Below are positions 17,995 through 26,835 of a stretch of 63,173 nucleotides of DNA, one piece after another. The DNA lies in contig JAIQGD010000016.1 of NCBI GenBank assembly GCA_020072765.1, positions 1-63,173 on the forward strand, in the 5' to 3' direction. Position numbers and translations under genes: made by a program. The notes beneath the pieces were generated by a model that was given only the letters and a program-made list of their open reading frames with translations, was not told where the DNA came from and searched no databases. Position 1 is the first letter of the stretch; every line of letters starts with the position of its first letter. Origin of the DNA: Terriglobia bacterium. Lineage in GTDB: Bacteria > Acidobacteriota > Terriglobia > Acidiferrales > UBA7541.

Positions 17995-18681
17995 TTGAAC
18001 CAAGCCAGCGTCCTGATCGTCTCGGACGACACCGAATTTGCGCGCACCATCGTGGGCCGATGGCAAGCGGAACCGCACGCCCCGGGAATCACGCTGGTCA
18101 CCAGCGACGTCTGGCATTCGGCCAGCGGATCGGGATGCGATCTGGTGATGATCGGACCCGTTCGTGAAGGAAAACTCCCCTCGATCCTCACTTCGGTCAG
18201 CGCGATGCCCAGAGCGGCCGCTGTCTATCTCGCCGAAGAAGAGAAAGATATCCCCTTGTTGCACGCGGAACATCCGCACCTGGTCGTCGTGCCGCGGCAA
18301 GACGGCTGGGCGGGAATCCTGATCGTGGTTTCCATCGAAGTGCTGCGACGCGTGGATGCGCTGGCGCGGGCGCACCGCGCCGAACGCCTGGCCCTGGGAG
18401 TCCAGGGGGACGCCACCCTCGGCCGTTACATGCTGGAGATGCGGCCCAGCGTGAACAACGCGCTCACCTCGGTGCTGGGCAATGCGGACCTTCTGCTGCT
18501 CGAGCCCGGACAGCTGTCGCGGGACAGCCGGGAACAGATTCGCGTCATTCATACCATGGCCCTGCGTCTCCACGAAATTATGCAACGTTTCTCATCGCTG
18601 GTCACGGAAATGCGCGCCGGTGAGACGATTTCTCAGGATGAGACGGAAGACGCCGCTCCTGCTGTTGTCATGCGACCGTGA
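17995..18681 (+). CDS. Pseudo-signalling protein: degenerate receiver plus His-less DHp helix pair
   Basis: 228 aa from TTG 17995 (GAAGAGGAACAGG upstream; no ATG or GTG fits the frame). The first 120 residues look like a receiver (VLIVSDDTEFARTIVGRW), but the phospho-acceptor position (GCDLVMIGPVREG) has no Asp and no conserved Lys is seen. The C-terminal 70 residues resemble HisKA dimerisation helices: MRPSVNNALTSVLGNADLLL aligns with the H-box of sensor kinases but has Arg where His is expected. No ATPase domain follows. It should therefore dimerise and bind partners without catalysis. It closes the three-gene unit behind the sigma54-like promoter at 15764. Confidence 0.7.
   Translation: MNQASVLIVSDDTEFARTIVGRWQAEPHAPGITLVTSDVWHSASGSGCDLVMIGPVREGKLPSILTSVSAMPRAAAVYLAEEEKDIPLLHAEHPHLVVVPRQDGWAGILIVVSIEVLRRVDALARAHRAERLALGVQGDATLGRYMLEMRPSVNNALTSVLGNADLLLLEPGQLSRDSREQIRVIHTMALRLHEIMQRFSSLVTEMRAGETISQDETEDAAPAVVMRP
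18621..18644 (+). promoter_or_regulatory. TGAGAC direct repeat with TCTCAGGA, weak candidate UAS
   Basis: TGAGAC at 18621-18626 and 18639-18644 flank TTCTCAGGA (18630-18638), the complement of TCCTGAGAA. It lies inside the 3' end of the pseudo-kinase gene, about 155 nt before the expected sigma54 start site. It is listed because the same TCCTGA core precedes the two other sigma54-like promoters. Confidence 0.35.
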
Positions 18682-18762
18682 AACCGCCGCCCATCTCCGG
18701 CAACCCACACGACATCAACGAGTTGCAGAAGATCGTACGACTCTCAAAACCCGCGTCCGGGG

Positions 18763-18778
18763 TGGCTGTGCAGTTGCA
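18763..18778 (+). promoter_or_regulatory. Sigma54-type promoter of the plus-strand chemosensory operon
   Basis: TGGCTGTGCAGTTGCA: TGGC and TTGCA boxes are perfect and GG-N10-GC spacing is exact. The start site is expected near 18789, 26 nt before the GTG of the first gene at 18815. The 133-nt gap from 18682 to 18814 otherwise contains nothing coding. Confidence 0.75.
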
Positions 18779-18814
18779 ATCACCTCTAGGGGATTTTAGC
18801 GCGGAGGTGCGGTT

Positions 18815-19177
18815 GTGGTGATCAAGGTCCTGGTGGTGGATGATTCGCCGGCGGAAATCCGGCTGCTGCAGTCGGTCTTGCAGCAGGGTGGTTTCCAGTC
18901 GATTGCAATCTCCGACCCGACGAAGATCGAGGAAGCGATTGACGAAGAGCGGCCCAACGTAATCCTGCTCGACGTTGTCATGCCCCGGCGGAACGGCTTC
19001 CAGGCCTGCCGGGATCTGAAGAATGAGGATCGGTATTCGAAAATTCCGGTGATTCTGGTGACGTCGAAAACGACGCCGAGCGACCGTTTCTGGGGCGAGC
19101 AGCAGGGCGCCAACGCCTACGTCTCCAAGCCCTTTACGCCGGAGGAATTGATCAGCACCGTGAAGAGATTCGCCTAA
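18815..19177 (+). CDS. Single-domain response regulator (PilG/PilH-like)
   Basis: 120 aa receiver complete in all key residues: DD9-10, phospho-acceptor D53 (VILLDVVMPRRNG), Thr/Ser of LVTSKT, Lys of YVSKPF. The insertion pattern SDRFWGEQQGANAYVSKPF is that of the PilG/PilH receivers of twitching-type chemosensory systems. It starts with tandem GTG codons after GCGGAGG. It is the first gene of the plus-strand chemosensory operon, and its stop shares one base with the cheW start (TAATG). Confidence 0.9.
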   Translation: MVIKVLVVDDSPAEIRLLQSVLQQGGFQSIAISDPTKIEEAIDEERPNVILLDVVMPRRNGFQACRDLKNEDRYSKIPVILVTSKTTPSDRFWGEQQGANAYVSKPFTPEELISTVKRFA

Positions 19178-19704
19178 TGCCGAACGATCTGGACAACACG
19201 GGACTCCCGCAGGAACTCGAAGGCGGCGCCTTTGTCGAGGGAGAAGCCTCGCCCATCGAGCGCCGGCCCGACCGCCAGTACTGCGTGTTCCGGGCCGGCC
19301 GGGAACGCTTTTGCCTTTCGGTGTTGGAGGTCGAGGAAGTGGTGGATTGGCCGATTGTGACGCGCATCCCCTTGACGCCTTCGTTCCTGATGGGGATTTT
19401 CAACCTGCGCGGCACGATCGTGCCGTTGATGGACATCGCCTTCACCGAGGGGCGCCGGCCGGGTCTGCTGCCGAAGCACGTCGTGGTCGCCGTCCTGGAA
19501 GGGGACGCGCAGCGCGAGGATCTGCGGATCGGCATCGCGGCCGACGAAGTGATCGGAACGTATTCGGTGAATGAGGACGCGCTGCTCGACCAGTCGCCCG
19601 CCGAGGTGCCGCACTGCCGTGGGATGTTGCGGCACGATGATCGCCTGGCGCTGGTGGTGGATGTGCGGCGCTTGACCGAGGTTTTCGCCGTGCCGGTGAT
19701 CTGA
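19177..19704 (+). CDS. CheW / PilI-like adaptor
   Basis: 175 aa. A 28-residue acidic N-terminal extension precedes a CheW domain: [48 protein letters not shown]. It couples the MCP at 19833 to the hybrid CheA. The segment order and the neighbouring receiver and MCP give the same order as pilG-pilI-pilJ of the Pil/Chp cluster. Confidence 0.88.
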   Translation: MPNDLDNTGLPQELEGGAFVEGEASPIERRPDRQYCVFRAGRERFCLSVLEVEEVVDWPIVTRIPLTPSFLMGIFNLRGTIVPLMDIAFTEGRRPGLLPKHVVVAVLEGDAQREDLRIGIAADEVIGTYSVNEDALLDQSPAEVPHCRGMLRHDDRLALVVDVRRLTEVFAVPVI

Positions 19705-19832
19705 GACGGCAGCGGCGCAGGACACGGGGATCGGAAGTCGGGTTTTCAAGATTGGGGAGGCCGGCGAGCCTGCGCTTTCCGCAGAGACAGCCGGTCAGGA
19801 TTGATACGCGGGCAGGATCTTGGGAGGAAGTC

Positions 19833-21272
19833 ATGAAAGGTCGTCTGGGTTCGACAATTTGGATGCTCATTGCATGGGCCAGCGTGGCGCTGTTCGGCGT
19901 CCTCGGGCTCGCCTATCACGCCGGCAAGGAATCGGCCGGCACCGGCCTGGCCGATGTGTCCTCGATGCCGGCAGGCGCCAGCGGAGCCCTGTTCGGCGCC
20001 GTGGCGCTGGCGGCAGCGGCCGCGCTTTCGCTGGTGTTTGTCCTGAGCAAGCGGGTGATCACGCCGGTGGGAGAACTGGCGAAGTTCTCCGAGCGCCTGG
20101 TGGCCGGCGATTCGCGCGCGCGCATGGAGATCGATAGCGACGACGAGTTCGGCATCGTGGCCGAAAATCTCAACCGCAGCGCCGCCAAGGTCGCCCTGGC
20201 CGTCACCAACCAGCAGGCCCAGGATTCCCTGCAGCGCGGCATCACCGACCTGCTCAACACCATCAACCTGGTGGCGCGCGGCGATTTGACCGTGCGCGGC
20301 AAGGTGACCAACGACGCGCTGGGCAACGTCGTGGACTCCATCAACTTCATGCTCGACAACTTCACCAAGGTTCTGGAGCGCGTCCGCAAAGCCGCCATCG
20401 ACGTCAGCACCAGCGCCAACCAGATTCTGTCGTCCGCCGACGATATGACCGCCGGCGCGACCCAGCAGGACCAGGAAATCACCAACACCTCCTCGGCCGT
20501 CGAGGAACTCACCGTGTCCATGAAGCAGGTGTCCAACAACGCCGAGGCCAGCGCCGAAGCGGCCCGCCGCGCTCTGGACGCCGCCGAACAGGGCAACCGC
20601 GCCGTGAGCGACACGCTGGAAGGCATGCAGCGCATCCGCTCGTCGGTGCAGGCCACGGCCAAGAAAATCAAATCACTCGGCGACCGCTCCCTGGAAATCT
20701 CCGAGATCATCAACGTGATCAACGACATCACCGAACAGACCAACCTGCTGGCTCTCAACGCCGCCATCGAGGCCGCCCGCGCGGGAGACGCCGGCCGCGG
20801 TTTCGCCGTAGTCGCCGACGAAGTCCGCAAGCTGGCCGAACACTCCCGCAGCGCCACCAAGGACATCGCCGCGCTCATCAAAGCCATTCAGGCGGAGACC
20901 AACGAAGCGGTGGTGGTCATGGAGGAAGGCACACGCGAAGTGGAAGTCGGAGCGGGCCTGGCCGATCAGGCCGGTAAAGCGCTGGAAGCCATCTCCAGCG
21001 TCGTCCGGCAATCAGCCGAACTCGTCCAGGAAATTTCCCTGGCTTCCAAGCAGCAGGTGCGCGGCACGGAAGGCGTGGCCAACGCCATGCAGATCATCTC
21101 CAGCATCACGCGCCAGACCACCCACGGCGCCAAGCAAACCGCCGTCACCGTGGACAACATGGTCCGGCTGTCCGAACAGCTCAACGAAGCGCTGGCCCAA
21201 TTCCGGTCGGCCCGGGGCGCGGACGCGAAAGAAGAGTCGCAACCCGCCGTGCCCGTCGCCGCTCACCGGTAA
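19833..21272 (+). CDS. Methyl-accepting chemotaxis protein with minimal periplasmic loop (PilJ-like position)
   Basis: 479 aa from ATG 19833 (GGGAGGAA upstream). TM1 is at about 9-29 and TM2 at about 48-70, separated by only about 20 residues, so there is no periplasmic sensor domain. HAMP (about 70-125) is followed by a second linker ([20 protein letters not shown]) and a complete signalling hairpin ([36 protein letters not shown]). The input is therefore likely membrane-borne, cytoplasmic or provided by a partner. PilJ proteins of the usual kind carry two large periplasmic domains; this one does not. Confidence 0.9.
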   Translation: MKGRLGSTIWMLIAWASVALFGVLGLAYHAGKESAGTGLADVSSMPAGASGALFGAVALAAAAALSLVFVLSKRVITPVGELAKFSERLVAGDSRARMEIDSDDEFGIVAENLNRSAAKVALAVTNQQAQDSLQRGITDLLNTINLVARGDLTVRGKVTNDALGNVVDSINFMLDNFTKVLERVRKAAIDVSTSANQILSSADDMTAGATQQDQEITNTSSAVEELTVSMKQVSNNAEASAEAARRALDAAEQGNRAVSDTLEGMQRIRSSVQATAKKIKSLGDRSLEISEIINVINDITEQTNLLALNAAIEAARAGDAGRGFAVVADEVRKLAEHSRSATKDIAALIKAIQAETNEAVVVMEEGTREVEVGAGLADQAGKALEAISSVVRQSAELVQEISLASKQQVRGTEGVANAMQIISSITRQTTHGAKQTAVTVDNMVRLSEQLNEALAQFRSARGADAKEESQPAVPVAAHR

Positions 21273-21322
21273 CGGAACAGATCTGCACCGGCAGGAAACA
21301 GCCAGGGAGCTGAACGTCGAAC

Positions 21323-22210
21323 ATGAAAGAGCGTCCACATACGGCCGTGAAGCTCACCGAGTCGGAACTCGATGAGATTCGCACGCTGATCGAGCACCGC
21401 TCCGCGATTCTGTTCGATGCCTCGCGCGAACGCTTCTTCTCGACCCGCGTGCGCGAGCACCTGCAGGAGCACGGCATCGCCAGCGGCACCGACCTGCTGC
21501 GGCAGGTGAAAAGCTCGAGCATTGCCTACGAGGCGCTGCTCGAAGGCCTGCTCACCCAGGAGACCTCCTTCTTTCGGTATCCGGCGGTCTACGAAGCGCT
21601 GGAGAAAACCATTCTGCCCGAGATGCAGGAGCGCAAGTTCTGGAACAACCCGCGGACGCTGCGCATCTGGAGTGCCGGCTGCTCGACCGGCGAAGAGCCG
21701 TACTCGATCGCCATCCGGGTCGGCGAATCGCTGAAATTCGCGGAGGCCTGGGACATCGAAATCCTCGCCACCGACGTCAGCCGCCGCGCCCTGCGCCACG
21801 CCGAACACGGCGTCTATTCCCGGCGCAGCCTGGAAGCCCTGTCGCCCACGCAGCTGGAAACCCATTTCACGCCCGTCAAGAACGGCTTTCAGATTCGCCC
21901 GCGCACCCGGAAGCTGATTTCGTTTGTGCAAATGAACCTGGTCGAACTGGCCTACGTCGGCAAGGTGGACTGCATCTTCTGCATGAACGTCCTCATGTAT
22001 TTTTCCGAGGAGCGCCGCCTCGGCATCCTGCGCCGCTTCTACGAAGCGCTGGAACCCGGCGGGTACTTCCTGCTGGGCCACTCCGAGACGCTGACTCACA
22101 CTCCGGTCAAGTTTGAACCCGTGACGCTGGGAGATTGCCGGCTGTACCGGAAACCCGGAGCCGCCGCGCCGTCCCGTCCGGTGCCGGCTCTCGCGGAGGG
22201 AGGCCAGTGA
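21323..22210 (+). CDS. cheR: Chemoreceptor methyltransferase CheR
   Basis: 295 aa with the CheR N-terminal helical domain and the SAM-binding domain (LRIWSAGCSTGEEPYSIAI, QETSFFRYP, CMNVLMYFSEE, GGYFLLGHSE). It methylates the MCP encoded just upstream. It is more compact than the first CheR and lacks its proline-rich insertion. Its stop overlaps the GTG start of the hybrid CheA gene. Confidence 0.92.
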   Translation: MKERPHTAVKLTESELDEIRTLIEHRSAILFDASRERFFSTRVREHLQEHGIASGTDLLRQVKSSSIAYEALLEGLLTQETSFFRYPAVYEALEKTILPEMQERKFWNNPRTLRIWSAGCSTGEEPYSIAIRVGESLKFAEAWDIEILATDVSRRALRHAEHGVYSRRSLEALSPTQLETHFTPVKNGFQIRPRTRKLISFVQMNLVELAYVGKVDCIFCMNVLMYFSEERRLGILRRFYEALEPGGYFLLGHSETLTHTPVKFEPVTLGDCRLYRKPGAAAPSRPVPALAEGGQ

Positions 22211-25191
22211 ACGGCCCCAGCCCAGAAGCGATCGAGTTCTTCCTGCAGGAGGCTTCCGACCAGCTCCAGTATCTGCGGGAGTATGCCTCGCTGTTGCAGG
22301 AGGCGCAAACCAAGCCGGAGGACCTCGAGAAGCTCTACATCGCCGCGCACACGCTGGCCGGCACGTCGGGCAGTTACGGTTTTCCGTTGTTTTCCGAAGT
22401 CGCGGGCAAGGTCGCGCACATCTTCCACTACGCGATGAACGCGGTGCTGACGCCGGAAATGCTCGGTCCCCTCACCGATTTCATTGCCGACGCCATTTCC
22501 GTCCTGGAATTCGACCTTCTGCAGATGATTTCCAGCGGGACGGAAACCTCCGGCGATATCTCGGCCTTCAAACAGCGCTACGCCTTCGCCTTCCCGGCGG
22601 CGCCCGCACAGGAAGAAATTGCCGACGAAGAAACCGGCTTCGAAGGAGCCGGGGAGCCGGACCTGAATGCGCCACCGGCCGTCTCCTTTGCCGACCGGCT
22701 GCCGCCGGATGGCGAAGTTCCCGACGAAGTTCTGGAGTTCTTCGTTCCCGAAGCCGAAGAACACTTGCAGGCCGTGACCGAATGCCTGCTGGCGCTGGAG
22801 GGAAAACCGAACGCCGAGGATATTAACCGGCTGTTCCGCGCCATCCACACGGTCAAGGGTTCGGCCGCGCAGGTCGGATTGCACCGGCTGTCCGCCGTGG
22901 CGCACCGGGTGGAGGATTTGATCGGGCAACTGCGCGATGGGGCCTTGCAGCCCAATGCCGACATCGTGGACCTATGTCTCCAGTCCGTCGACGTCCTGAA
23001 AAAGTTCCTGCAACGCCAGTGGGCCAGCGACGCCGAAATGTCCGCCGCGGTGGATCCCCTGTTGATGCGCATCGGCGAACTCGCGCCCGAAGAACCCGTC
23101 GACGGCGCGGCCCCGCCGGCCGCCGAGGGACAAGCGCCCGCGGAGACCGAAGAGCAGCCGGATGCGGCCCCTCAGCCCGCCAAGACTCAAAGCGCAGCGG
23201 TAGGCGCGCTGCCCCAGGCCAAATCGGTGCGCATCGCGCTGGATCGCCTGGACCGCATGATGAACGCGGTGGGCGAACTCGTCATCAACCGCACGCGGAT
23301 GCTGGGCCGGCTCGCCGAGCTGTCGAATCTCGTCGAGGTGCTCACGTTCTCCAAGGCCCGCCTGGGCGCCAAGGTGGGTGAATTCCAGGAGAAACACGAA
23401 TTCAGCCGCCTCCGCTCGACGCTCGTGCCCGGCAGCCAGCCGCCGCAGATGGACACGTTCCGCGGCAAGCTCATGGCCTTGCCGTCCCTGCCGGCCGACA
23501 GCGTGTCCGAGTTCAGCGATCTGGAGATGGACCGCTACGACGATTTCAATATTCTTTCGCGCTCGCTGGCGGAAATTTCCGCCGACGTCAGCGAGGTTCT
23601 GGGCCAGCTGGAAGGCTTCATGGGCCGCGTGGATTCCGATATCGACGAGTTCACCAAACTCGCGCACCATCTCCAGGATGAAATCACCGCGGCGCGCATG
23701 GTGCCGATCGGCAATCTGTACACGCGCCTTTCGCGCTCGGTGCGCGACGCCGCCAAGATGACCGGGAAGCCCGTCGAGATAGTCCTGGAGGGCGCCGAGA
23801 CCGAACTCGACAGCAACATCATCCAGCACATTTCCGACCCCTTGATTCACCTGGTGCGCAATTCCGTGGCCCATGGGCTGGAAACCGCCGAGGCCCGCCG
23901 TCAGACCAACAAATCGGCCAAGGGCCGCGTCACCGTGCGCGCCTATCACCGCGGCAATCACATCTACATCGAAGTGGAAGACGACGGCCGCGGCATCGAT
24001 TATGAAAAGATTCGCCAGAGCTTGATCCATTCCGGCGCGACGTCGCCGGCCGCCGCCGCCGAACTCACCGAGCGCGAGCTGCGCGAATACCTGTTCCGCC
24101 CGGGCTTTTCCACGGCGTCGTCGATGACCGAACTGGCGGGGCGAGGCGTCGGCCTGGACGTGGTGCGCGCCAACGTGCATGCGCTGAACGGGGAAGTCGA
24201 AGTGCGCTCCGAGCTGGGCCGGGGCACGTGCTTCACCGTGAAGGTGCCGCTGACGCTGATCATCTCGCAGGCGCTGTTCGTGCGCTGCGGCAAGACGGTC
24301 TTCGCACTGCCGCTGGCCGTTGTCGAGGAAATTCGAAGGCTGCGCCCCGCCGACATCGAGGATGTGGGCGGGAAGCTGCTGACGCGGGTCCGCGATGTCG
24401 TCACCGACGTGGTCCGACTCGACGTGCAGCTCGGCCTGCCTCCGCTCGAACCCCTGAACGGATATTTTCACATGGTCATCGTGCGGGTCGCGGGCAAACA
24501 GGCCGGTGTCATCGTGGAGGAAGTGATTGGCAAGGACGAGATCGTGATCAAGAACCTGGGCGATTACCTGCGCCGCGTCAAGCTGTTCCCCGGCACGACG
24601 ATCTCTTCCGATGGAAGCCTGATCCTGTTGATCGACCTGAACCGCCTGATCGCTTCGGACAGCTCGGACCGCCACGCCATCGAGCCTTCGTCTCCCGCGG
24701 CGCGCGTCTTCGCGCCGGGCGCCGAAGCGGTGGCCGCCGGCAGCATTCCCTCCGAGGCCGTGGATCCGGTCGAGAACGATCGCGTGGTCGTGGTGGCCGA
24801 CGATTCCATCAGCGTCCGGAAATTCGTGGGACGCATGCTGGAGAAGGCCGGCTATCGCGTGAAGCTCGCCGCGGACGGGCTGGAAGCTTCCGAAGTGGTG
24901 GCGCAGTCGGGCTGCCACCTGCTCATCACCGACCTGGAAATGCCGCGCATGAATGGTTACGAGCTCATGGCCCATTTGCGGCAAGACCCCGTGACCCGGA
25001 GCATCCCCGTGCTGGTGGTCACCTCACGGGCCGGAGCCAAACATCGCGACCGCGCCATGAAGGAAGGCGCCTCGGGCTTCCTGACCAAACCCGTGCAAGA
25101 GGACCAGTTGATCGCCACCGTCGAGAGTCTGATCGGCACCGACGCGCGGCACGGATATCCCGCGGCCAACGCGCCGCTTCGGCAGGTTTGA
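22207..25191 (+). CDS. Hybrid CheA: Hpt-Hpt-CheA-CheW-receiver (ChpA/FrzE-like)
   Basis: 994 aa from GTG 22207 (GTGA overlap). Two Hpt domains with H48 (AAHTLAGTSG) and H214 (AIHTVKGSAA) are followed by an acidic/proline linker and a dimerisation region (LDRMMNAVGELVINRTRML) with a long insertion of about 80 residues typical of ChpA/PilL-type kinases. HATPase follows with HLVRNSVAHG, DDGRGID and GRGVGLDVV, then a CheW-like domain and a C-terminal receiver with phospho-acceptor D909 (LLITDLEMPRMNG). It serves the plus-strand system. The first Hpt has Thr-Gly-Ser where others have Lys-Gly, so it may be weak. The attached receiver probably acts as output or phosphate sink. Confidence 0.92.
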   Translation: MNGPSPEAIEFFLQEASDQLQYLREYASLLQEAQTKPEDLEKLYIAAHTLAGTSGSYGFPLFSEVAGKVAHIFHYAMNAVLTPEMLGPLTDFIADAISVLEFDLLQMISSGTETSGDISAFKQRYAFAFPAAPAQEEIADEETGFEGAGEPDLNAPPAVSFADRLPPDGEVPDEVLEFFVPEAEEHLQAVTECLLALEGKPNAEDINRLFRAIHTVKGSAAQVGLHRLSAVAHRVEDLIGQLRDGALQPNADIVDLCLQSVDVLKKFLQRQWASDAEMSAAVDPLLMRIGELAPEEPVDGAAPPAAEGQAPAETEEQPDAAPQPAKTQSAAVGALPQAKSVRIALDRLDRMMNAVGELVINRTRMLGRLAELSNLVEVLTFSKARLGAKVGEFQEKHEFSRLRSTLVPGSQPPQMDTFRGKLMALPSLPADSVSEFSDLEMDRYDDFNILSRSLAEISADVSEVLGQLEGFMGRVDSDIDEFTKLAHHLQDEITAARMVPIGNLYTRLSRSVRDAAKMTGKPVEIVLEGAETELDSNIIQHISDPLIHLVRNSVAHGLETAEARRQTNKSAKGRVTVRAYHRGNHIYIEVEDDGRGIDYEKIRQSLIHSGATSPAAAAELTERELREYLFRPGFSTASSMTELAGRGVGLDVVRANVHALNGEVEVRSELGRGTCFTVKVPLTLIISQALFVRCGKTVFALPLAVVEEIRRLRPADIEDVGGKLLTRVRDVVTDVVRLDVQLGLPPLEPLNGYFHMVIVRVAGKQAGVIVEEVIGKDEIVIKNLGDYLRRVKLFPGTTISSDGSLILLIDLNRLIASDSSDRHAIEPSSPAARVFAPGAEAVAAGSIPSEAVDPVENDRVVVVADDSISVRKFVGRMLEKAGYRVKLAADGLEASEVVAQSGCHLLITDLEMPRMNGYELMAHLRQDPVTRSIPVLVVTSRAGAKHRDRAMKEGASGFLTKPVQEDQLIATVESLIGTDARHGYPAANAPLRQV

Positions 25192-25192
25192 G

Positions 25193-26305
25193 ATGACGAC
25201 CGCTCCCAACAAGAAACTTCGCGTGTTGATCGTGGATGACTCCACGTTCATGCGCAAGGTGCTGCAGGACATCATCAACGCCGATCCGCAGCTCGAAGTG
25301 GTCGGGCAAGGAGCCGATGGGCGCGACGGCGTCGCGCTGGCCCAATCCCTGCGGCCCGACGTCATCACCATGGATATCAACATGCCGCACCTCGATGGCC
25401 TGCAAGCCACCGAGCTGATCATGTCGCAGAACCCGCGGCCCATCGTCATCGTCAGTTCCGAATCTCGCGAGGGCACCACCAGCACGCTCAAGGCGCTCGA
25501 GCTGGGCGCGGTGGACTTCGTGACCAAACCCACCAGCGGCATCGACCTGGATATGAAGACCGTGGCGGAAGACCTGAACCGCAAGATCCGAACCGCCGCC
25601 AAAGTTCGCGTGGTGCGTACAGCAACACGCTCGGCCCTTCCCATGCCGCGCGCGCCTCTTTCCGCCACCGCGGCGGCGGTCAACAGTGCCGCCCTGACGC
25701 AGAGCGGCGGGAAGTTTCCCATGGTGGTCCTGGCGGCCTCCACCGGCGGACCGGCGGCCATCACCCGCGTGGTGGCGGGTTTGCCCAAGGATTTTCCCGC
25801 GGCCGTTTTTCTCGTCGTGCACATGCCGGCGGCCTTCACCAAGCAATTCGCCGTGCAACTGACCGAAATCACGGCCCTCCCGGTGAAGGAAGCGGAAGCC
25901 AACGAAGTGCCGCAAGCGGGGACAATTTACCTCTGCCCCGGATCGCATCACCTCCAGCTTTCCAGCGGCGGCAAGATCACGCTGGATCCCGGCCCGCGCA
26001 TTGATGGCTACCGCCCGTGCGCCGATGTCGCCCTAGAAAGTATCGCCGCCTACGCGGGCATGCTCATGGTGGCCGTCGTCCTCACCGGTATGGGTGCCGA
26101 TGGCGCCAAGGGCGTGAAGACGGTGAAGAGCGCGGGGGGCTGCGTGCTCGCCCAGGATGAGGCTACCTCCACGATTTTTGGAATGCCGGCCGAGGCGATC
26201 AAAACCGGCGCGGTCGAGGAAGTTCTCGGACTCGACGACATAGCTCCCGCGCTGGAAAAGCGCGTCGCCAAATTGCTCCGCCTGGCCCCGGTAGGCGCTC
26301 GATGA
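25193..26305 (+). CDS. cheB: Chemotaxis methylesterase CheB
   Basis: 370 aa. Receiver with DD15-16 and D61 (VITMDINMPHLDG) and VTKP lysine, then methylesterase with the Ser of LAASTGGPA, the His of LVVHMPAAF and the Asp of LTGMGADGAKG. It is complete. It follows cheA by one nucleotide and overlaps the next CheW-like gene by 4 nt. It acts with the CheR of this operon on the receptor's adaptation sites. Confidence 0.93.
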   Translation: MTTAPNKKLRVLIVDDSTFMRKVLQDIINADPQLEVVGQGADGRDGVALAQSLRPDVITMDINMPHLDGLQATELIMSQNPRPIVIVSSESREGTTSTLKALELGAVDFVTKPTSGIDLDMKTVAEDLNRKIRTAAKVRVVRTATRSALPMPRAPLSATAAAVNSAALTQSGGKFPMVVLAASTGGPAAITRVVAGLPKDFPAAVFLVVHMPAAFTKQFAVQLTEITALPVKEAEANEVPQAGTIYLCPGSHHLQLSSGGKITLDPGPRIDGYRPCADVALESIAAYAGMLMVAVVLTGMGADGAKGVKTVKSAGGCVLAQDEATSTIFGMPAEAIKTGAVEEVLGLDDIAPALEKRVAKLLRLAPVGAR

Positions 26306-26835
26306 ATACTCCTCGCGGCCAGGAAGCCCCGTCGCGCCGGCGCCGCCGGACCGAAACCGTTGTGCTGTTTGGCGTGGCCAACCAGGAGTTCGCCATCTCC
26401 GCGGATTCCGTGCAGGAAATTCGCAGCACGGATGGACTGGCGGGCGCGGCCAATGAGATCGAGCAGCCCGTGCTGCCGAAGGTGCGGCACATCATCGAAC
26501 ACGGGCATCGCGCCTATTACGTCGTGAACGCCGGGGTTCATTTCGAACTGCCGGTCTCGCGCCCCGCGCTGCTGCTGATGCTGCGGGACTCGCACGTCGC
26601 CGTGTTGATCGATCGCATTGAACGCATGACCCAGATTTCGTCCCTCTATCCGCTTCCCTTGGCCTTCCGGGGCGAAGAGCGCCGCTGGTACCGCGGACTC
26701 GCGTATGTGGAGGATGCGGTGATTCCCCTGGTGCATTCGGGAGGATTTTTGACGCCGGAAGAATGCGAACTGCTCGATCAGGCCGCCAAGGCGCAGGCGG
26801 AGCAACAGGCGGCCGAAGGAGCGGTGCCGGCATGA
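26302..26835 (+). CDS. CheW-like protein, divergent (first of two)
   Basis: 177 aa. A basic N-terminus (SRRRRRTE) is followed by a CheW-like fold: VVLFGVANQEFAISADSVQE matches the first CheW strands and DSHVAVLIDRIERMTQIS the later ones. The GVINLRG-type core loop is missing (here VKV-like VRHIIEHGHRAYYVVNAGV). Such forms could serve as array spacers or accessory adaptors. It sits in an unbroken run of overlapping genes from cheA onward. Confidence 0.7.
   Translation: MNTPRGQEAPSRRRRRTETVVLFGVANQEFAISADSVQEIRSTDGLAGAANEIEQPVLPKVRHIIEHGHRAYYVVNAGVHFELPVSRPALLLMLRDSHVAVLIDRIERMTQISSLYPLPLAFRGEERRWYRGLAYVEDAVIPLVHSGGFLTPEECELLDQAAKAQAEQQAAEGAVPA

Noticed and set aside
22972-24984. 670-aa open frame on the minus strand
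   Set aside because: Antisense shadow of the hybrid cheA gene, His/Gln/Arg-rich without recognisable domains.
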